NCBI RefSeq assembly: GCF_016755875.1
Contig: NZ_BNED01000005.1
Coordinates: 1,302,001-1,366,000 of the forward strand
DNA from: Streptomyces spororaveus
Lineage (GTDB): Bacteria > Actinomycetota > Actinomycetes > Streptomycetales > Streptomycetaceae
DNA: 64,000 bases
Direction of reading: 5' to 3'
Shown here in pieces: positions 54,789 through 63,000 of the stretch. Made by a program: the position numbers and the translations under genes. Position 1 is the stretch's first letter. Every line of letters starts with the position of its first letter. Below the pieces are notes generated by a model. It worked only from the letters and a program-made list of their open reading frames with translations. It was not told the origin of the DNA and made no database searches.

Positions 54789-55559
54789 TTGTCGGAATGG
54801 CTCGTCCTGTCCATCGCGATGGCCGCGGCCTGTGCCGTGGTGCTGTCCATCGCCTTCTTCAACCACAGGAGGATCGGCGACGACGACGATCCGAACGAGA
54901 CCCCGGACGTCATCGAGTACATGACGATGATGATCGGGGTGATCTACGCGATCGTGCTGGGTCTGGCGATCGCAGGCGTCTGGGAGGGCCGCGGGGCCGC
55001 CCAGGAGTACGTCCGCCAGGAGGCCCAGGCCCTGCACGAGATCAGCGTCCGCTCCGAGGTCTACCCGGCCGAGGTGCGCAAGAGGATCCGGTCCGATGTC
55101 GACGCGTACGTGACCTACGTCGTGGACACCGAGTGGAAGCGGATGGCCGAACACGGCGAGCTCACCGAGCGCGGCGGGGAGCTGCTGGAACGCGTCCGCC
55201 GGGACGTCACCGACTACGAGCCGCAGACCGACCACGAGGGGCAGGCCTACCAGCCGCTGGTCGACCAGGTCGCGGTGGTCGACGACGCCCGCAGCGCGCG
55301 CGGTTCCAGTGCCGGCGCCACCATGCCGGGGGTGGTGTGGTTCGGACTGATCGTCGGCGCCCTGGTGACCGTGGGTCTGATCTTCACCCTGCAGATCAGG
55401 CGGTCGTTCCGCGAGATGCTGCTGGCGGGCCTGTTCAGTGCCCTCATCGCGTTCCTGCTGTTCCTGATCTGGGACTTCGACGCGCCGTTCGGGCGGGGCA
55501 TCTCCGCCACCGCCGAACCGTTCCTCGCCCAGTTCCCCCACCTGGACCTCGGCGGCTAG
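54789..55559 (+). CDS. DUF4239 (bestrophin-like) membrane protein
   Basis: 256 aa. Four likely membrane helices: two near the N-terminus (5-25 and 45-65, with TMMIGVIYAIVLGLAIAGVW) and two near the C-terminus, flanking a charged helical domain. The layout matches DUF4239 proteins, whose function is unknown. TTG 54789 has GGGAG 6 nt upstream and is preferred over the TTG 4 codons earlier. Confidence 0.8.
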   Translation: MSEWLVLSIAMAAACAVVLSIAFFNHRRIGDDDDPNETPDVIEYMTMMIGVIYAIVLGLAIAGVWEGRGAAQEYVRQEAQALHEISVRSEVYPAEVRKRIRSDVDAYVTYVVDTEWKRMAEHGELTERGGELLERVRRDVTDYEPQTDHEGQAYQPLVDQVAVVDDARSARGSSAGATMPGVVWFGLIVGALVTVGLIFTLQIRRSFREMLLAGLFSALIAFLLFLIWDFDAPFGRGISATAEPFLAQFPHLDLGG

Positions 55560-55589
55560 GCGGCGGCACATGCGCGCGGGCCGCCCGTA

Positions 55590-55618
55590 AACCGGGGACG
55601 GGCCTTCCGTCCCCGGTT
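55590..55618. terminator. Terminator hairpin after the DUF4239 gene
   Basis: Perfect 12-bp arms AACCGGGGACGG (55590-55601) and CCGTCCCCGGTT (55607-55618) with a 5-nt loop, 30 bp past the stop. Confidence 0.8.
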
Positions 55619-55761
55619 CGGCCCACGGCCATGCCCCATTCGCCCGTTCCTGATCGCGGGTCACCGGACCCCGACCTAGCGTGTCGGACATCGAGGCGCA
55701 CGACCCCCCACGTGCGGAAAACCGTTCCGCGGCTGCTCCTCGGGGATCCGGAGAATCAACC

Positions 55762-56355
55762 ATGGGTGCGATACGTACCTCCGCCACCGCCCTGCTGAGC
55801 GCCGGAGCCACGGGCGCCGTCCTTGCGCTCGGCGTCCTCGGCGCGCCTGCCGCGACCGCTGCCGAGGCCCAGCCCATCACCTCGTTCGGCTTCACCCTCA
55901 CACCGTCGACCGTCGCCCCCGGGGGGCAGACGGTCCTCGCGGTCAGCCGCTGCAACGCCGCCTACGCCACCGCCTCCTCCGGGGTCTTCGACACCGTGAG
56001 CATCGCGCGCGGCCAGACCGTACGGGTCACCGTGGACCGGGACGCCCGGCGCGGAGCCGTCTACTCCGTCTCCTTCACCTGCAACGGGGAGACCGGCTCG
56101 GCCGATCTGACGATCGCCGGCGGCACCACGAGACCCACCACGAGTTCCACGCGGACCGGCACCGGCACCGGCACCAACACCGGCACGACCCTCTTCCCGA
56201 CCCCGTCCTCCGCCCTCGGTGTCCGCGGCGGTCTGGGCGGCAGTGTGGCCGGAATGGATCCGCTGGAGCTGGGCGCGGGGGCCGGCCTGTTCCTCGCCGC
56301 CGCGGGCGGCACCGTGTTCGCCCTGCGCCGCAGGGGGTCCGGCCGTAGCCACTGA
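55762..56355 (+). CDS. Small surface protein A, sortase-neighbour family
   Basis: 197 aa. A signal peptide (1-34) is followed by an Ig-like domain of about 85 residues with two cysteines (AVSRC and SFTC), then a Thr/Gly/Ser linker and a C-terminal hydrophobic segment (GAGLFLAAAGGTVFAL) ending in RRRGSGRSH. The tail resembles a cell-wall sorting signal but has no LPxTG or LAxTG. It shares its plan with the protein at 56455-56973, which points to duplication. ATG 55762 has GGAG 8 nt upstream. Confidence 0.7.
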   Translation: MGAIRTSATALLSAGATGAVLALGVLGAPAATAAEAQPITSFGFTLTPSTVAPGGQTVLAVSRCNAAYATASSGVFDTVSIARGQTVRVTVDRDARRGAVYSVSFTCNGETGSADLTIAGGTTRPTTSSTRTGTGTGTNTGTTLFPTPSSALGVRGGLGGSVAGMDPLELGAGAGLFLAAAGGTVFALRRRGSGRSH

Positions 56356-56368
56356 CCCCCGCCGGACC

Positions 56369-56434
56369 TCCCCCGCTACCGCCGATCGCCCCGAGTCCTG
56401 ATCAGGACTCGGGGCGATCGGCGGTAGCGGGGGA
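56369..56434. terminator. 66-bp perfect palindrome, bidirectional terminator
   Basis: Arms 56369-56401 and 56402-56434 are exact reverse complements (33 bp each) with no spacer; the centre reads CCTGATCAGG. It lies between the convergent surface-protein genes, 14 bp past one stop and 20 bp from the other. Confidence 0.85.
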
Positions 56435-56454
56435 TCCGCGTCCGGGGCGACCGG

Positions 56455-56973
56455 TCAGACCCGGCTGCTGAGCGGACGGCGACGGCGCACCACGTGGGCG
56501 CCGGCGCCGATGGCCGCGGCACCGACGAGGCCCGCGCCGATGACGGTCTCGGCGGTGGACGGGCCGAAGGATCCGCCGATGCCGCCCTGCGAGGGGTTGC
56601 CCTCAAGGATCGTGAAGCGGTGGGTGGCGATGAGGTTGCTGTCGTTGCACTTGACCGACAGCGTGTGGTGGCCCGGTGAGGCGTGGTTGAAGACCCGGAC
56701 GGTCGCGAAACCGATCGAGCCCGCGGACAGGTTGGCCGGGGGAAAGTTTCCGGGCGAGGAGACGGTACCGCCGTGACCGCAGCCCGCCGCGCTCACCTGC
56801 ATCGTGGAACCCTGGTGCACGGAGTACGGGTTGACGGAGATGTTGCTGGGGCCGTTCCCACCCCCGTTCCCACCCCGGCCCCCGGGATCCTGGTTCGCGG
56901 CGGCGAATGGGGTACTGAGGCCGATCGCGGCGCAGGCCGCCGCCGCCACGGTAAGAGCGCGCAAGACACGCAT
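56455..56973 (-). CDS. Small surface protein B, sortase-neighbour family
   Basis: 172 aa. A signal peptide (1-28) is followed by a Gly/Asn-rich stretch, an Ig-like domain with two cysteines (SAAGC and SVKC), and a C-terminal hydrophobic segment (VIGAGLVGAAAIGAGAHVV) ending in RRRRPLSSRV. As with protein A there is no LPxTG. ATG 56973 has GGAGG 7 nt upstream; longer in-frame extensions lack a signal peptide at the right place. It is divergent from the sortase gene. Confidence 0.7.
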   Translation of the reverse strand: MRVLRALTVAAAACAAIGLSTPFAAANQDPGGRGGNGGGNGPSNISVNPYSVHQGSTMQVSAAGCGHGGTVSSPGNFPPANLSAGSIGFATVRVFNHASPGHHTLSVKCNDSNLIATHRFTILEGNPSQGGIGGSFGPSTAETVIGAGLVGAAAIGAGAHVVRRRRPLSSRV

Positions 56974-57337
56974 GGTGGAACCTCCAGCGGGAAGCGCCCC
57001 GGAGCGTCGGCCCCGGATGATCGACGAGAACGCCTCCCACGTCGAACCCTCAGGTCGGCCCGCAATCTCCGCATTTCCGGCTTTGGGCCGCCCGGTTGAG
57101 CGACACGCCGAAGCGCGGACGACGCGGCTGACGGATCCGCAGGTCACGACCCGTCAGGCATTTATGTGACGATTACCTGGATGGGCGCACCCCTTCCGGC
57201 CCCCTCCGGGTGGCGGCCACCCGTTCGCCCTTCCCCCCTCGCCGTCCTGCCGACTCAGCCTTAGCGTGCGTGAAGTAGGGCGTACAGGGGCGGGACAGGA
57301 ACGCGGGTCGGGACCCCCGCGTCGGGAAGGGAGAACG
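56974..57337. other. Divergent intergenic region, surface protein B and sortase genes
   Basis: 364 bp. Nothing coding is supported. It must hold two promoters; a mildly AT-rich patch lies at about 57150-57185. No operator was recognised. Confidence 0.45.
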
Positions 57338-58000
57338 ATGGGCGACGACGAGACCGGGCAGAAACGCAGACGCTCACCGTGGGGCGCACTCGCCCTGGTC
57401 ATGCTCACCGGCCTCGCCATGGTGCGAAACGGTGTGAACGTCGGCGACGGGCCGCCGCAGCCCACCGCGGCCTCGGCCGTCGCGGTGACGGCCGACCAGC
57501 TGCCTGCGGATCCACCCACGCCCCCGGCGGACATGGAGGTGCTGGAGCACTCGTCGGTCCAGCGCATCCGGATTCCCACGATCAACGTGGACGCGCCGGT
57601 GATGACCGTCGGGCTGGACGCGGAGGGCTGGATCGACGCGCCGCCCCCGCAGGACCGCAATCTCGCCGGCTGGTACCTCAACGGCATCTCGCCGGGCCAG
57701 CGGGGCTCGGCGGTGATCGTGGGTCACGTGGACAACGCGCAGGGCCCCGCGGTCTTCTACGGGCTCGGCTCGGTGAAGCCGGGCAACCACATCGAGGTGG
57801 AGCGGTACGACGGCCGCACGGCGGTGTTCGAGGTCTACGGCGTGGAGGTGTTCTCCAAGCAGGCCTTCCCCGGCGCCCGGGTGTACGGGGACACCGGGCA
57901 CCCGGAACTCCGGGTGATCACCTGCGGCGGCGGGTACTCGAAGGCCCGCGGCTACGACGGCAACGTGGTCGTCTTCGCCCGCATGGTGCGGACCCGCTGA
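57338..58000 (+). CDS. Class F sortase
   Basis: 220 aa. A single N-terminal membrane helix (about 15-30) leads to an external catalytic domain with His130 (VIVGHVDN), Cys196 (RVITCGGGY) and Arg204, the sortase triad. Class F enzymes are typical of actinobacteria and their signals are poorly defined. ATG 57338 follows GGGAAGGGAG. The two tail-anchored proteins next door are candidate substrates; the LASTG protein at 4546 more likely belongs to a class E enzyme elsewhere. Confidence 0.87.
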   Translation: MGDDETGQKRRRSPWGALALVMLTGLAMVRNGVNVGDGPPQPTAASAVAVTADQLPADPPTPPADMEVLEHSSVQRIRIPTINVDAPVMTVGLDAEGWIDAPPPQDRNLAGWYLNGISPGQRGSAVIVGHVDNAQGPAVFYGLGSVKPGNHIEVERYDGRTAVFEVYGVEVFSKQAFPGARVYGDTGHPELRVITCGGGYSKARGYDGNVVVFARMVRTR

Positions 58001-58058
58001 GCCCGGGAGCATCCGCCGCGGCGGTTCCCGGTCCAGCGGGGCTTTCGAGCGGGGCGGT

Positions 58059-58952
58059 TCAGCGGGGCGGCAGCACCGGGAGCGTCATCCGGTGTCCCTG
58101 TGCGAGCAGTCGGGGCAGGTACGAGGAGATCGCCTGGACGCTCTGCGACCGGTTGCCGCCGGCGTCGTGCGAGAGGACGATCACGCCGGGGGCCGCACCG
58201 TCCAGGACCCGGGAGATGATCGTCGGGGTGCCCGGCTCCTTCCAGTCCAGGGTGTCCACGGTCCATGCGAGCGGCTCCATGCCCCACTCGGCCCCGATCT
58301 CGAAGGCGGCCCGGTTCCACGCCCCGTAGGGGGCCCGGAACCACAGCGGCGCCTCGCCGACTGCCTGCTGTACGACCTCGCTCGTGCGGCCGATCTCGGA
58401 GGCGAGGGCGGGCCGGCTGAGCTGGGGGATGAGCGGGTGGGTCCAGGTGTGGTTGCCGATGACGTGGCCCTCGTCGACCATCCGGCGCAGCAGGTCCCGG
58501 TTCTCGGTGGCCATCTCCCCGCAGACGAAGAACATGGCGCGCACACCGTACCGGGCGAGGGTGTCGAGGATGGCGGGGGTGTAGCGGGGGTCCGGGCCGT
58601 CGTCGAAGGTGAGCACCATGCCGCCCGACGCGGAGGTGCCGGCGGGGAGTTCCAGGATGGGCCGGGTCCGTACGGCGGGCTTCACGACGGCCGGGCGCGC
58701 CGGCGCGCCGGCGGTCATCGGCCGCAGCCGGTACGACTTCTCGGGCAGCGCCCGCGCCCGCAGCCCCGGCGCGCCCGCCGCGGGGGGCGCCCCCGGACCG
58801 GCCGGGGCCCCGGACCCGCCCGGTCCCGGCGCCGGGGTACCGGTACCGCTCTCACCCTTCATGCTGAGCAGTCCCGAGGCGGCGGCGACTCCGAGGAAGA
58901 CGGCGGTACGCAGGACCGTGCGCCGCCCTACTGTCGGCTCGTCATTTTTCAT
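58059..58952 (-). CDS. Secreted polysaccharide deacetylase (NodB domain)
   Basis: 297 aa. A twin-arginine-like signal (GRRTVLRTAVFLG) is followed by a Gly/Pro/Ala linker (about 33-65) and a NodB domain (about 105-290) with TFDDGPD, HTWTHP (metal His pair) and RAPYG; the final His motif is in VIVLSHDAGG. It removes N-acetyl groups from peptidoglycan, chitin or another GlcNAc polymer outside the cell. It converges on the sortase gene with a 58-bp gap. It is distinct from the NodB part of the fusion at 10133. Confidence 0.88.
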   Translation of the reverse strand: MKNDEPTVGRRTVLRTAVFLGVAAASGLLSMKGESGTGTPAPGPGGSGAPAGPGAPPAAGAPGLRARALPEKSYRLRPMTAGAPARPAVVKPAVRTRPILELPAGTSASGGMVLTFDDGPDPRYTPAILDTLARYGVRAMFFVCGEMATENRDLLRRMVDEGHVIGNHTWTHPLIPQLSRPALASEIGRTSEVVQQAVGEAPLWFRAPYGAWNRAAFEIGAEWGMEPLAWTVDTLDWKEPGTPTIISRVLDGAAPGVIVLSHDAGGNRSQSVQAISSYLPRLLAQGHRMTLPVLPPR

Positions 58953-59046
58953 TATTACTACGTATCAACGACATCGCCGAAGTTGTCGAGAGGCACGGAC
59001 GCGCCCCCTCCCCCTCACCCGGTCGGCGTATTGCGGCTGTGCCCGG

Positions 59047-62000
59047 TCAGCCGCGGCGGACCAGGGGGAAGGGAAGGGTCTCGCGGATCGTCAGGCCCGT
59101 GAGGAACATGACGAGCCGGTCCACGCCGATGCCGAGGCCGCCCGTGGGCGGCATCGCGTACTCCAGGGCGTCCAGGAAGTCGTTGTCCAGTTCCATCGCC
59201 TCGGGGTCGCCGCCCGCCGCGAGCAGGGACTGGGCGGTGAGGCGGCGGCGCTGTTCCACCGGGTCGGTCAGCTCCGAGTAGGCGGTGCCCAGTTCGGTGC
59301 CGAAGGCGACCAGGTCCCAGCGCTCGGCGAGCCGGGGGTCCCGGCGGTGCTGCCGGGTGAGCGGGGAGACGTCCGTGGGGAAGTCCTTGTAGAAGGTGGG
59401 CAGCTTGGTGCGCTCCTCGACGAGGCGCTCGTACATCTCCAGCACCACGTCGCCGCGGGTGTCCTCGGGGGCGTGCGGGACGGACGCCCGGTCGCACAGC
59501 CTGCGCAGCACCGCCTCCTCGGTGTCGGCGTCGACCTCCTCGCCGAGGGCCTCGCTGATGGCTCCGTACATGGTCTTGACCGGCCAGGTCCCGGAGATGT
59601 CGTGGACGACGAGCTTCCCGTCCGGGCCCGCCTTGTGGGCGATCGGCGACCCGAAGGCGGCGGTCGCGGCCCCCTGGATCAGTTCGCGGGTGAGGTCGAG
59701 CATCACGTCGTAGTCGGCGAAGGCCTGGTAGGCCTCCAGCATCGTGAACTCGGGGTTGTGCTTGTAGGAGACACCCTCGTTGCGGAAGGTGCGGCCCATC
59801 TCGAAGACCTTCTCCATGCCGCCGACGCACAGCCGCTTGAGGTAGAGCTCGGGCGCGATGCGCAGGTACAGGTCGAGGTCGTAGGCGTTGATGTGGGTGC
59901 GGAAGGGCCGGGCGTTGGCGCCGCCGTGGATCTGCTGGAGCATCGGGGTCTCGACCTCCAGGTAGCCGCGGTCGAGGAGCCCCTGGCGCAGGGCCTGCAC
60001 CGCGCTGGAGCGGGCCCGTACGACGTCCCGGGCCTCGGGGCTGGCGACCAGGTCGAGGTAGCGGCGACGGACCCGGGCCTCGGGGTCGGCGAGGCCCTTG
60101 CGCTTGTCGGGGAGGGGGCGCAGGCACTTGCCGGTGAGCTGCCAGGAGCGGACCACAAGGGACGGTTCGCCCGCCTTGCTGGCTCCGGTCTCGCCGCTCA
60201 CGAGCACGTGGTCGCCGAAGTCGACCTGAGAGGTGAAGGAGTCCAGTACGTCGGCCCCTGCCTCGTCGCGGGTGAGCATCAGCTGGATGTCGCCGGACCA
60301 GTCGCGCAGGACGGCGAAGACCACACCGCCGAGGTCGCGTACGAGCATCACGCGCCCGGCGAGGGTGGCCTGTTCACCGGTTCGGGCGCCGGGCGGCAGC
60401 ACCGGATGGCCGGGGGAACCCCGGTGGGTGGCCTTCAGCTCCGCGACGGTGTGGGTGCGCGCGGGGATGCCCACCGGGTAGGGGTCGGTGCCGGCCGCCC
60501 GGATGCGGTCCAGCTTCGCGTGGCGGACGCGGACCTGCTCGGGCAGCCGCTCGGCCGGGACTCCCGGCGCCTCCTGCGTGACGGCGTCCAGGCCGAGGGA
60601 TTCGATGGAGGGCAGTCCCTCGGTGGTGGTGGGGGCGACGAGGCCCTTGGGGTGGCCGTTGCCCCACAGGGTGCGCAGGCTCGGTACGGAGACGAAGCCC
60701 TCGGCGATACCGGAGGCGAGGCTGACCCGGGCGAGCGAGCCGGCGTCCTGGTAGCAGAGGAAGCGCGGGTACCACTCGGGGCCGTACTTGACGTTCGAGC
60801 GGTACAGCGCCTCCAGCTGCCACCAGCGGGAGAAGAAGAGCAGCAGCCTGCGCCACAGTTTGAGGACGGGGCCGGCGCCGATCCGGCCGCCCTCCTCGAA
60901 GGCGGAGCGGAAGACGGCGAAGTTGAGGGAGATCCGGTGCACGCCGAGGCCGGGAGCGGCGGCGCAGAGCTGGGCGACCATGAACTCCATGACCCCGTTG
61001 GGGGCGGTGCGGTCGCGGCGCATCAGGTCGAGGGAGATGCCGTCCTTGCCCCAGGGGACGAAGGAGAGCAGGGCGATCAGTGCGCCCTTGCCGTCGAAGG
61101 CCTCGACCAGCAGACAGTCCCCGTCGGCGGGGTCGCCGAGCCGGTCCAGGGCCATGGAGAAGCCGCGCTCGGTCTCGGTGTCGCGCCATTTGTCGGCGCT
61201 TTCCACGATCATCCTCATCTCGTCCTCGGAGAGGGCGGAGTGGCGGCGGATGACGGTGGTGGCCCCGGTGCGCCGGACCCGGTTGACGGCCTGGCGGGTG
61301 ACGCGCATCTCGCGGCCGTCGAGGTCGAAGTGGGCGACGTGCAGGATGGCCTCGTCGCCGAGCTGCAGTGCGCCGAGCCCGGAGCGCCCGTAGGCGGTGG
61401 CGCCGTCCTCGGAGGCACCCATGACGGCGGGCTGCCAGCCGTAGCGCCGGGCCACGGCCAGCCAGGCGTCGATGGCGGCGGTCCAGGAGGCGGGGTCGCC
61501 GACCGGGTCGCCGCTGGCGAGGCAGACGCCGGCCTCGACGCGGTAGGTGACGCCGGCCTTGCCGTTGGGGGCGAAGACGACGGCCTTGTCGCGCCGGGTG
61601 GCGAAGTAGCCGAGGGAGTCGTTGCGGCCGTAGGCGCCGAGGAGGGCGCGGATCCGGGGCTCCTCGTCGCCGTGCAGGGCGGCGGTCAGGCGCTGGGAGC
61701 GGAAGAGCGTCATGGCCGCGTTCAGCAGGGCGACGGCGCCGAAGAGGCCGAGCAGGAAGGACAGCGGACGAGGCGGGTGGCCGTCGAACTCCCGGGCCGA
61801 GAAGAGACCGCCGAAAACCTCCTTGGCGGCCCAGTCCAGCCACTGGCCCCTGGGCAGCGAACCGGGGAAGAGGGCGACGAGCGCCCAGCCCGCGAGTACG
61901 GCGGCGAGCAGGCCGAGGCCGAGCACGAACAGGGCGTGCCACAGTGCCCCGGGCCGGGAGGCGGCGTAGAACTCGTCGCGGGCGGCGATCAGCACGGCCA

Positions 62001-62367
62001 TCGCGGCGACGGCGACGACCATGGAGGAGATGCCGACCCCGTACTCGCCGACGGCCATCTCCAGCACGTCGTCGACGATCAGCAGGGCCAGATAGGTGAT
62101 GACGATCCACCAGGCGACCTTCTTGCGGGTGCCGAGGGCCGCGGCGAGGAGGAAGAGGAAGACGGCGTAGGCGAGGTTCGCGCTGACCGGTACGACGATC
62201 AGGTCGAGGAACCGCACGATGGGGCGCAGGAGCCGCCGCAGTGTGGGGGAGAGCGCGAGCAGGGCGCACAGCAGGCCGAGCGCTCCGAAGAACGCGCCGA
62301 ACCCGTCGGGCACCCGGTTCAGGAAACGGTTCCGGGTTCCGTGCTTCTCCTCCACGGTGGCACTCAT
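59047..62367 (-). CDS. lysX: LysX, lysyl-phosphatidylglycerol synthase / lysyl-tRNA synthetase fusion
   Basis: 1106 aa. Domain order: seven or so membrane helices (about 20-230), an MprF-type DUF2156 transferase (about 250-560), an OB-fold (about 640-740), and a class II lysyl-tRNA synthetase core (about 760-1100) with motif 2 FRNEGVSYKHNPEFTMLEAY and motif 3 GIGVDRLVMFLTG. The enzyme charges tRNA with lysine and moves it to phosphatidylglycerol, making the membrane less negative and more resistant to cationic peptides. ATG 62367 has TACAGT 7 nt upstream and no ribosome site, so it is probably leaderless. The family is known from mycobacterial LysX. Confidence 0.9.
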   Translation of the reverse strand: MSATVEEKHGTRNRFLNRVPDGFGAFFGALGLLCALLALSPTLRRLLRPIVRFLDLIVVPVSANLAYAVFLFLLAAALGTRKKVAWWIVITYLALLIVDDVLEMAVGEYGVGISSMVVAVAAMAVLIAARDEFYAASRPGALWHALFVLGLGLLAAVLAGWALVALFPGSLPRGQWLDWAAKEVFGGLFSAREFDGHPPRPLSFLLGLFGAVALLNAAMTLFRSQRLTAALHGDEEPRIRALLGAYGRNDSLGYFATRRDKAVVFAPNGKAGVTYRVEAGVCLASGDPVGDPASWTAAIDAWLAVARRYGWQPAVMGASEDGATAYGRSGLGALQLGDEAILHVAHFDLDGREMRVTRQAVNRVRRTGATTVIRRHSALSEDEMRMIVESADKWRDTETERGFSMALDRLGDPADGDCLLVEAFDGKGALIALLSFVPWGKDGISLDLMRRDRTAPNGVMEFMVAQLCAAAPGLGVHRISLNFAVFRSAFEEGGRIGAGPVLKLWRRLLLFFSRWWQLEALYRSNVKYGPEWYPRFLCYQDAGSLARVSLASGIAEGFVSVPSLRTLWGNGHPKGLVAPTTTEGLPSIESLGLDAVTQEAPGVPAERLPEQVRVRHAKLDRIRAAGTDPYPVGIPARTHTVAELKATHRGSPGHPVLPPGARTGEQATLAGRVMLVRDLGGVVFAVLRDWSGDIQLMLTRDEAGADVLDSFTSQVDFGDHVLVSGETGASKAGEPSLVVRSWQLTGKCLRPLPDKRKGLADPEARVRRRYLDLVASPEARDVVRARSSAVQALRQGLLDRGYLEVETPMLQQIHGGANARPFRTHINAYDLDLYLRIAPELYLKRLCVGGMEKVFEMGRTFRNEGVSYKHNPEFTMLEAYQAFADYDVMLDLTRELIQGAATAAFGSPIAHKAGPDGKLVVHDISGTWPVKTMYGAISEALGEEVDADTEEAVLRRLCDRASVPHAPEDTRGDVVLEMYERLVEERTKLPTFYKDFPTDVSPLTRQHRRDPRLAERWDLVAFGTELGTAYSELTDPVEQRRRLTAQSLLAAGGDPEAMELDNDFLDALEYAMPPTGGLGIGVDRLVMFLTGLTIRETLPFPLVRRG

Positions 62368-62374
62368 GGTTCGC

Positions 62375-62380
62375 ACTGTA
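62375..62380 (-). promoter_or_regulatory. -10 box, leaderless promoter of lysX
   Basis: TACAGT on the minus strand, 7 nt before the ATG at 62367. Confidence 0.5.
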
Positions 62381-62469
62381 GGGAGGGAGGGGCCGGGGCG
62401 CGCGCCGAGCGGAACGGGTCGCCCGGGTGCACGCGCGGCCCTGCCCCGGGCACCGGCCGGGGCACGGCC

Positions 62470-62475
62470 TATCCT
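62470..62475 (+). promoter_or_regulatory. -10 box, leaderless promoter of the universal stress protein gene
   Basis: TATCCT with 7 nt to the GTG at 62483. Confidence 0.5.
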
Positions 62476-62482
62476 CGGCAGG

Positions 62483-62944
62483 GTGACGGAGCACGTGAAC
62501 ACGGGATTCGAACGCGGCACCGACGGCCCGAAGGTGATCCTGGCCGGGGTGGACGGTTCGGAGTCCTCGCTGCGGGCCGCGGCCTACGCGGCGGGGCTGG
62601 CCCGGCGGCAGAACGCCCTGCTGGCGCTGGTGTACGTCCAGCCGGTGATCCCGGCCGGGGCGGCGCTGGGCGCGCCGGTGGCGGACACCACCGGGGAGAT
62701 CGCGGAGGGCCTGGTCGCCGAGATCCGCGCGTCGGCGGAGCGGCTCAAGGGCATCTACGAGGTGCGCTGGCAGTTCCACACCTTCCGCGGCGACCCGTAC
62801 GCCGGCCTGGTGAGCGCGGCGGACGAGCTGATGGCGGACGCGGTCGTGGTCGGCGCCTCCGAGCAGGCGGGCCACCGGATCGTGGGGTCGGTGGCGATTC
62901 GCCTGGTCAAGGCGGGCCGCTGGCCCGTCACCGTGGTTCCGTAG
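62483..62944 (+). CDS. Universal stress protein family protein
   Basis: 153 aa, single UspA domain. It begins with the beta strand KVILAGVDGSESSLRA and ends with DAVVVGASEQAGHRIVGSVAIRLVKAGRWPVTVVP. The glycine-rich loop is incomplete relative to the G-2x-G-9x-G(S/T) ATP motif, so ATP binding is doubtful. GTG 62483 has a -10 box 7 nt upstream, pointing to a leaderless message. It is divergent from lysX. Confidence 0.85.
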   Translation: MTEHVNTGFERGTDGPKVILAGVDGSESSLRAAAYAAGLARRQNALLALVYVQPVIPAGAALGAPVADTTGEIAEGLVAEIRASAERLKGIYEVRWQFHTFRGDPYAGLVSAADELMADAVVVGASEQAGHRIVGSVAIRLVKAGRWPVTVVP

Positions 62945-62960
62945 CGACTCCGTAGCTACC

Positions 62961-62996
62961 CGGTCCGCCCGGTCCGCCCGGTCCGCCCGGTCCGCC
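62961..62996. repeat. 9-bp tandem repeat
   Basis: Four exact copies of CGGTCCGCC in the gap between the convergent stress-protein and CapA genes. Confidence 0.9.
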
Positions 62997-63000
62997 TGCT

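Noticed and set aside
58609..62955. Open frame of 1448 codons on the plus strand
   Set aside because: It is antisense to lysX and the deacetylase gene; the composition is Gly/Val/Asp/Glu low-complexity, typical of the shadow frame of a high-GC gene.
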